In this document: piece by piece, positions 13,001-22,000 of the stretch | Layout: each line of letters starts with the position of its first letter | Numbering within the stretch: the stretch's first letter is position 1 | DNA from: Ditylenchus dipsaci | Taxonomy: Eukaryota; Nematoda; Chromadorea; Rhabditida; Anguinidae | Length of the DNA stretch: 64,000 bases | Assembly: GCA_004194705.1 (NCBI GenBank) | Contig: SADC01000886.1 | Location: forward strand, 992,001 to 1,056,000 | Reading direction: 5' to 3' | Made by a program: the position numbers and the translations under genes | The notes under the pieces: generated by a model | What the model was told of the DNA's origin: nothing | Databases searched by the model: none | Seen by the model: the letters and a program-made list of their open reading frames with translations, nothing else

Positions 13001-16000
13001 TCGTCTGTCAACTATAGGTGGTTGGAGAGCCTTGGCTGCTGCGTTTCGTCCACGCCACACCATGCCCATACTAGCGTCTCTGTCTGAATTACTAGATTAA
13101 GATCAAGAATATTTTGAAAACAATTTACTCACAGCTGCTGTAGCTCTCTTCGCTGTAACACTTTCGGCATCGGCAGCAGTTGATGAGTTGGGCTGGATTG
13201 AATTGGCACGACTGGAAGATCCAAGTGAGATGCTGTCTTCTATAAAGTAAATAATGAAATAATCGGAGATGTTAGCTAAAAAGACATTTACAAACGTTTA
13301 GAAAACTTTTTACTCAGATTTTTGAGCTTTTCGCAATACAGTCGAGTCTCGATGTAACGACACCCTCACGTTCCTTCTTGCTTGTATCGGATCGGACACT
13401 TTTACCTCTACTTTTGGATACTTTTGCCAAATATGATTCGTAAATCTGACCAGATAAACTATTGGAAACATTTCAAAAATCTAGGTATAAAGATGTCGAG
13501 CTTGAGACAAAAATGCTGAAAATGTTGGGATGAAAATGCAAATAAAAATGTTGAACTCGAGAGGCGACTGTATCTTCTGGCTTGAGCCCGTCTCATTTAC
13601 TATCCAAATTGCTTACTAGTCTCTATTAATACGTTTAAGCAAGCTTCTAACAGATAGGTTTCACATAATGTTGACTCTAAAGTTGACATTCTTCTTTTGC
13701 CAACCTACCTTTACTATTCCACTTCAACGCTCTGTCTATGTCCATTTGCCACATTTGAAGCTCGGAATCTGCCTCTGCAGCTAGGATTAGGGTGCTCTTC
13801 TCGGCTTCCGGACTCACTGATATCTAAATTATTTGTTCACATCTTATATAGTATTTTGCATGTGTGGAAGGGTGGATAACGCTAACATGGCACGGAATTA
13901 ATCAGGCTTTTTTCTAAAATTTAGTTTCTTAAAAGACCATACTTGTTGATGCAAATGAAAATTTGGCAAACTCAAATGCGCGCGGACACTTCTCTTTCGT
14001 CTCGCACCCTAATCTTTGGAGTTATTTCGAGCGACTCAAAAGAGTACAATGAGAGACGAAAGAGAAGTGTCCCGCGCGCATTTGAACTTGTCAAATTCTC
14101 ATTTGCATCAACAAGTATGCTCTTTTAAGTAAATCTTGGTCGAGAAACACGAATCAGCAGTCAAAAAATGTTTGAGTTTCATTTATTTTAATATTCCAAG
14201 AAAAGCTGGTTTTTCAAGGTTTTTGAATTCGGTGGCCAAAAAAGAGTCGTAGCCTTTTGTCCCCTTTTTTGCAGAAATGCACAAAGGGGACAAACGAATT
14301 ACGTAATTCGTTTAAGACGAGAATTAAATGTGCCTTGTTCTGGATGAAAAGTGCCTTGTTTTTGGCTGAAAAGTGCCTTGTTTTTTTTAGTCACAGCAGC
14401 AAGTATACTAGCAATTTTTTATTAAGTGATAACACCATCACGTAGCCCTGCTCTTTTAGTTTCTAACGGCGTATTGTTTGTTGCAACATCTTTTTCAAAT
14501 TCAGCACAAAAAGATGAAAGTCTGAATCAAATCAATTTTCCGAGTAGCTTTATATTTCAAGGCGTTTCTGCAAGATTTTGCGAACTAAAAAAACTTGTGA
14601 CTAAAAGAAAAAAACAAGGCACTTTTAAGCCAAAAACAAGGCACTTTTCATCCAAAAACCAGGCACTTTTCATTCAGAATAAGGCAGATATAATATTTAT
14701 CCACTCGTTTGTCCCCTTTTGTGCAGTTTTGAACTCGCGCCTTTTAAACATTGAACCTGAGGTTACAGGTTCAAATTCTGGTGGTAGCAGATTTCATTTT
14801 TTCTGAAAAATAGTCATGAGCTAGTTTAGAAACCAGTAAGAGTCAGGCTGGGTAGGGTAACACCTGGTACCTCACCTAAATGGGTATTCACCTTTTAAAT
14901 CTAAAATTATGGATTCAGCTGAAATTAATTAAAAATTATTGAAACCTATCCAGAATCATGTCCTGAACATGGTTCGATAATACTAAAAAAGCGATTTCAT
15001 TTGCAGAAACCCCAGTTACCGTATTTCCTCTGATAAGCGCCCCCGCTCCAATAAGCGCCCTTGCTCTAATAAGCGCTGGAATTGTCAAGTCATTCCAGGG
15101 TTTGTTTTTTCCTTTCTTTGCAAAACGGAATTTCTCCTTTCCGATAGCGGGATCACTGTCTGACATGATGGGAGCGAAGACAATCAAATTCACTGCTTCA
15201 AGGAACATGGACCGATTCCAGAGGGACAGTTTGAACTGCTGGCGACGCGCTCTTCGGTTCGACAGGCGGCTGGGGCGGAAGAAAGAACAAGGAAAAGACA
15301 AAGAAAATGGCTAGATCAGCGACGAATCTCTTCACTTTGAAAACGATGATCTTGATGTTATTAAACCAAGCTACCACATTGTCTGATTGTTTGTTGATTT
15401 GTGTTGTTATCGAATTTTGAATAAAATTCATTTTCTCAAACTTTCGCAGCGTCTTCGGCGCCGAGAGTTTGAATAATAAGCGCCGCGCTTCAATAAGCGC
15501 CCCGCTCTAATAAGCGCCCCCCCCCCCCCTAAGGGGAGGTTGAAAAATAAGCGCCACGGGGCGCTTATTAGAGGTAATACGGTACAGTAGCGGAAAAAAG
15601 TATTGGAGCAAGCACATATTTTTGAAAATCATTGTGTAGCTTTCCAAATTCACAACATTCTACAATAATTTCAACCAAGGAGGTTGCCCGCAATCTCAGC
15701 TACATTTTGAGCACAAATATGCCAAAAAAGATTAATTTTTTGTTAGCATACCAATGCTATATGCAAAGCCACTCATTTCTGGGGTGGAAAAAAGTATTGC
15801 AGCAAGCGCTGTTTCGTTAATGTTTCAAGATTTTAGGAGTTGTTTGCTAGTTATTTTTAATGAGTTTTACAGCACTGTTTCTTAGCTACAATTTGATAGG
15901 TCAAACACTTCTTTTTGATCATTCTGAGAAAAGTTATGACCATCAACAAAAAGTGTCAATTTCTAGTCAAAATCAAAGTAAATCTAAGGAAAATGGTTGT

Positions 16001-19000
16001 TTGGTCACATAAATACTGACTTTTCTTAAAAGTTTGAATATCAAGATTGACCAGTTAATGCACTGTTTGAATATTTAACAATTTCTTTACAAAATGGCAT
16101 GTAAGCCTTTTTTTAAGGATTGCACAGGGCTGAGAAACGGACGGTTGAAGTAAAAGAAGTGAAAATGTCTCAAATAAGGCAAAAATAGATGTTTTTTACT
16201 TGTTTTAACTTCAACCGTCCGTTTCTCAGCCCTGTGCAATCCTTAAAAAAGGCTTACATGCCATTTTGTAAAGAAATTGTTAAATATTCAAACAGTGCAT
16301 TAACTGGTCAATCTTGATATTCAAACTTTTAAGAAAAGTCAGTATTTATGTGACAAACAACCATTTTCCTTAGATTTACTTTGATTTTGACTAGAAATTG
16401 ACACTTTTTTGTTGATGGTCATAACTTTTCTCAGAATGATCAAAAAGAAGTGTTTGACCTATCAAATTGTAGCTAAGAAACAGTGCTGTAAAACTCATTA
16501 AAAATAACTAGCAAACAACTCCTAAAATCTTGAAACATTAACGAAACAGCGCTTGCTGCAATACTTTTTTCCACCCCCAGAAATGAGTGGCTTTGCATAT
16601 AGCATTGGTATGCTAACAAAAAATTAATCTTTTTTGGCATATTTGTGCTCAGAATGTAGCTGAGATTGCGGGCAACCTCCTTGGTTGAAAATTATTGTAG
16701 AATGTTGTGAATTTGGAAAGCTACACAATGATTTTCAAAAAAATATGTGCTTGCTCCAATACTTTTTTCCGCTACTGTATATGGTATTTTCGCACCCATA
16801 TGGTATCTAGGTAATATTCAGACTGTTGTACCTAGGTAGAAGTACTCAGGTGTTATACGGTTCTCACAGTGAGCGGATGCAGGTGTGGGTGTAGGTCGAT
16901 GTCCGGGGGTGGTCGAGGTCGATGAGTTCTCACAATGCCGAGTGTAGGTTTAGGTAGAGGTCGAGGTCGAGGTGTTCTCACAATGCAATTTTGCCTGTTT
17001 TTGTTTTGTTTTTCAAAATAAAGGTGTATTTTTATTAGTTCAGTGGCTGATACTTCATTTTTTTATAATTTTTTTATGTATTTGAAGGGTAGGATGGCCT
17101 AGGTGCGTTTGGTACTTTTGTGACATGTTTGAATTCGCGCCTTTCGAATTTTACTTATTTTTGTTTTGGTCTGACCGAGAAAGAAAAAGCATGTTTGAAT
17201 GGTAGTATGGCACGGAATGAAAAATATTTCAATGTTTTTTTTTTTTTAGCTTCCACTTTATGTTGATCTGTGTGTTTCTATATGCCAATGTGTAGCCACG
17301 ATTCTAGGCTTTCCTTTATGCTATTGCACAGAAAAAAAATGCAAAAGGATCCCAGTACACGAGCTAAATAAATGAAAAAGATCTTCGAAAATATTCAGTT
17401 CCTTGCCATCCTACCGCAGTACGAAACAGGGCACATCGACCTACACCTGCACCCACACTCACACCTACACCGCTCACTGTGAGAACATTACATCGACCTC
17501 GACCTGCACGCGCACCTACACTCGCCCATTGTGAGACCCCTATTAGTACAAAGGCATTGCCTAGGTACCAGTACTCTGGTGCAAGTGCTCAGGGCTTAGG
17601 CTGACTCGGGCATGCTGAAGATGGTTTGATAGTGGCAAAATGCCGTCTTGTACGTTAATTTTTGAGTACTGGGAAATAATTGATTTTACCAAAACTCGAT
17701 TTTAGCAAAACTCAAAAATTAACTTACAAAACGGTATTTCACCACTATCAGACCATCTTCAGCATGCTCGAGTTGGTCCAGAAAGTTTTGGAACCCGAAA
17801 AAGTAAAAACATGATGCCATAAGCAACACTAAAGGATGAGTTCTAGCGGGCGACGGCGAATTCATCCTCAACCAATTCATCCTCGGTGAATTCATCCTCG
17901 GTGAATTCATCCTCTAGCGAATTCATCCTCCGGTGAATTCATCCTCGGTGAATTCATCCTCCTTTTTGTCTTGACAGGAATATAGTTGTTATAATTTTTA
18001 AACTTAGGTGAAAGGGTTTGTTCACCCCAAATGGTCCCAACCATCCGAAGCCACCCCAAACCACTCAAAACCACCTTAAATACCCCGAATGGTCTCAAAC
18101 CATCCAAAACCAACTCAAACCTCTTAAAACAACCTCAAACCAGCTAAAAGTGAATTTAACGCCATAAAATGGCTCTGAATCACACAAGTGCGGCCTTAAT
18201 CACTAAAAACCCGATTTTAGCATACCAAAAATTTATGCTGAAGATTGTTTGATAATACTAAATAATACAAACCACTCAATTTACGAACATTTACCAAACC
18301 GAACCAAGTGGTCGTCCACTTGGATGAAATTTTTTTACGTTTTCGCGTAAATCCCGAAACTTTTTTTTCACTAGCAACTTCTACATCACCCCTGAGAATC
18401 CATGCACCAAACCAAGTGGTCGACGACTTGGATCAAAAAAATTTTTACGTTTTCAAGTTCCAAATTAATTTTTCGCGCTAATTCGAGCATGCTGAAGATG
18501 GTTTGACAGTGGTAAAATTACATTTTATGAATAAATTTTTGAGTTATTAGTAATTTTTGATTTATCAAAATCAATCGTTAGCGATAAATCGAAAATTTCT
18601 TGATAAAACGTGATTTTACCACTGTCAAACCATCTTCAGCATGCTCGAACTAGTGCAGAAATTTTTTTTGGAACTCTAAAAAGTAAAAAAAATTTGATCC
18701 AAGTGGTCGACCACCTGGTTTACGACCACTTGGTATAAATTGGGGAGGGTTGCTGTCACCGAGGTTACTAGTTCGAGTCCCACTAAGTGTAAACTTTTTT
18801 TGCTTCCATTTTTAGGCTATCCAGGTAGACACCCACCTGACTAGGAGTTATATACCCAGGAATTTTGGTTAGGGTGGTCAATTCTTGGCCCTTGTTTGGT
18901 CCCGACATCAATAAGGGTGCTCTCTGAGGGTGCTCTCTTAATATATAAAATCAGGTCTTTAAACATATTCTGCCCAGGACAAAAAGGAGGATGAATTCAC

Positions 19001-22000
19001 CGAGGATGAATTCGTTAGAGGATGAATTCACCGGAGGATGAATTCACCGAGGATGAATTCACCGAGGATGAATTGGTTGAGGATGAATTCACCTAGAGCC
19101 AGTTCTAGCCCTTTGATCTCTTTTCCCAATTCCTATGGATTTTTCTCAGCACCAGCACGCCTAATCAATCTGCAGGATGAAGTTTTTTTTGCAGTTTGGA
19201 ATACACGCTTAAACCCGCCTTAAATTACGCTTGTCTGCTATGCGCCTAAGTAGCTCTCCATAAGATAAAAAGGAATTGAAAAAAGCCACAAGCTGAAACA
19301 AAAACAATGAAAATTTAAAAAAGGCGCGAATTCAAAAAGTGCACAAAAGGGACAAACGAATTATGTAATTCGTTTGTCCCTTTTGTGCATTTCTGCACAA
19401 AAGGGGTCAAAAGTACCTACGCCGCCAAAAAAGGGTCATAGATGCGAAAATCAATTTTTTCGCTAACTTCACCGTAATCCTTAGGGTGTTAGCTTTCGTC
19501 TAAAAAAGGCGTCGTAAAATACGCGTTCTAAGAGAAACATATATCGTATTTTTCTAATAAAGTGGCACTCTTTATTTGAACGGCACTCTCTCATAGAGCG
19601 GCATGGGTCGAGGCCAAAATTAGTAAGCTAAACCATGTTTTATTGCATTTTCAACGGAAGTGAAGAAATCTTTAGAAGATTGAAAAATAGAACGGCATGC
19701 CGCTCTATTATAGAGAATACGGTAGCTACTTTTATGAAGGCCATTTTTCATTAAAAAAATTTCACTTTCAAATTTCAAAATTTGCTCAAAAATGGCATTT
19801 TTCTCAACACAAAAGCTTTTTTGTCGGCTCCGGTTCGATTCCTGTCGCTCTTAAATTTTGGTTTTGTGATTGATTAATAGGTATGCCTCCTGTACGGGTA
19901 TATGACACTTAAATAGCTCTTTCACCTGCAATACAGTCTTTCCCTTCTTTGTAGTTTTCAACATCGCTGTTTTTATCTCAAGTGGTACTTGAACTTGTCC
20001 AGAATTAGGTTGGTTAGGTTGCTTTAATATTTCGATTAGTACTCTGCCTCTTCATCCCTTTTCACGATACAATATCGCTTCTTCTCGCTCTGAAATCAAA
20101 AAGGTTTAATGTTTTATTTAAAAAAAATGCGTAAAAACCGCACCCTAAAATTGTCCACAAAACTACTTTCTCCAGGAACTACCACCAAAAAGCCTTCTTT
20201 GATGACATCTGTGGGTTGTTGACCATTTGAGAGCATCTTTTCCTCGTCCATAGCCATGTCTGACTCAAATTTCAGGTAGCTGAGGCCTTGAACTGCATCA
20301 AATCTACAAAACTATAGTAATAAGGGAAAGCATGGCTAATTTTGCTGAACACATACTTCTTGAAGTCTCCACAAAATTTGGCGTAGTTGAAGGCAATAAT
20401 GCTGTGCGGAGAAGAGTAGTGTTTGAGAGCATCCAAAGTGAGTAGCCATTGAGCTTCTTTTAAGTGGGCTGGGGAAACAGTAGGCACGGCTGTTCTTTCC
20501 TGTGGTTGGCTGTAAGATTCCTGTGAAATATTGGGATATATGAACAGTCTGTAGTCGAAAGCGAATTTTTATTGAATTTGGAGTCAGCGAATTTTCATAA
20601 ATTGATTTGGTTTGCAAAAAAGCTGAAATATGCCACGAAAAAGCTTAAACAGGAAGCTTAAAGCTTAAATCCCTGGGCAGAGTAAATATTTTTCAGCGTT
20701 TTCTTATCTCCTACGAGTTATACCGATTCTACTTGTTAGATATTGAAATTTCACCTCAAAATCTCGCTATAAATTCGATTTATAGGGGGCTGAAAAATAA
20801 ATCCACCATTGTTTAAATAGAATAAAAAAGTATTTTATTACCTCTGCATACCACATCATCGATGAGTAATTTTTTTAATTAAAATTACAAGTCAGGTTAA
20901 TAAACGCTATAAAAACGATACCTATATTGCAATGCACCGACAATTAAAACAATATAGAAACACATTCTTGACCACCCAATTATTCAGGAGACCAAGCTTG
21001 AAAATCGGTACCTATTGAAGGATAGGGCCGTTTTTTTTTCGAATTTTTCTGGATTTTTTACCAAAAACTTTTTTGGCTCAAACCCTTTCATTTTCATCCA
21101 TTTTCATTTTCATCTAAGCACTGTGCATGGGGGTGGATTGTATAATCAAGTCGTAAAATTTTTGTATTTTGCCGTAGTCTATAAAATATGTTCTGCGTGA
21201 CCCACCGAACACTAACATCAATTTGTATGAGAGTAAATGGCAAAGTTTTTCTATGCCTTCAATCGAGACTTACGGAAATGTCATCGCGTAGAAATAGCAG
21301 CAGATCTCTGTCTCTATCATGCTCTAGTTGTGCACTTTTCTCAACAACGAACTTTTCATAGTCCATGGGAGTTGAAATTGGAGAGGCACGCTAAAATTTA
21401 TTGATTCATTAGAAATGTAAGCTGATAAACTGACCACTGGGTTTGTAGCATTGAGTGCTTTGGAGACAGCTTCTCGGGTCTCTCTGGCTTGTCCTGGTTT
21501 GCCCACAGCCGAAGTGAATCTAAAGTTGACAGTTGGAGTAAAGTACTCAAAAATGAATCATCTTTTTGATTACAGCAATTTTCAAGGTGTCTTTTGGCTC
21601 ATTATTGAAATTACACCTTTTATCTATAAACTGATGATTTCGAGTCGACGTTTATTTGATGGGTGGCACACAGGAATGCCGGAGATTTTTCAGATAATAT
21701 TTCTCAATACCAAATCCAGATTTTTAGATAAATTTGAACAAAATTATTCATCTAAATTGTTAACATCTAAAAGATAACACCTTTAGACTGGCTTTAACCC
21801 CATGCAATTTTTTTCGAAAAGACAAATATAATACCATCAGACGGGCTTAACTCCCCTAAAAAAAATTTCGCACGAATCTCTGGCTGGTTTTACCTTTTCT
21901 TGGTGGTCTTCTGACCAGAAGAAACACTTCTGTTTTTGTTGGATGAGCGAGAATCTCTTTCAGTCGATCTACTTTTAGGATGCGGATTCAGTGGTGTAAA

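Noticed and set aside
17834..19122. CRISPR array
   Set aside because: Regular 15-bp units have no unique spacers, and they are mirrored in an inverted arm of a eukaryotic element.
17719..19223. Open frames reading [13 protein letters not shown]
   Set aside because: They are translations of the 15-bp tandem arms of the foldback and appear in both arms.
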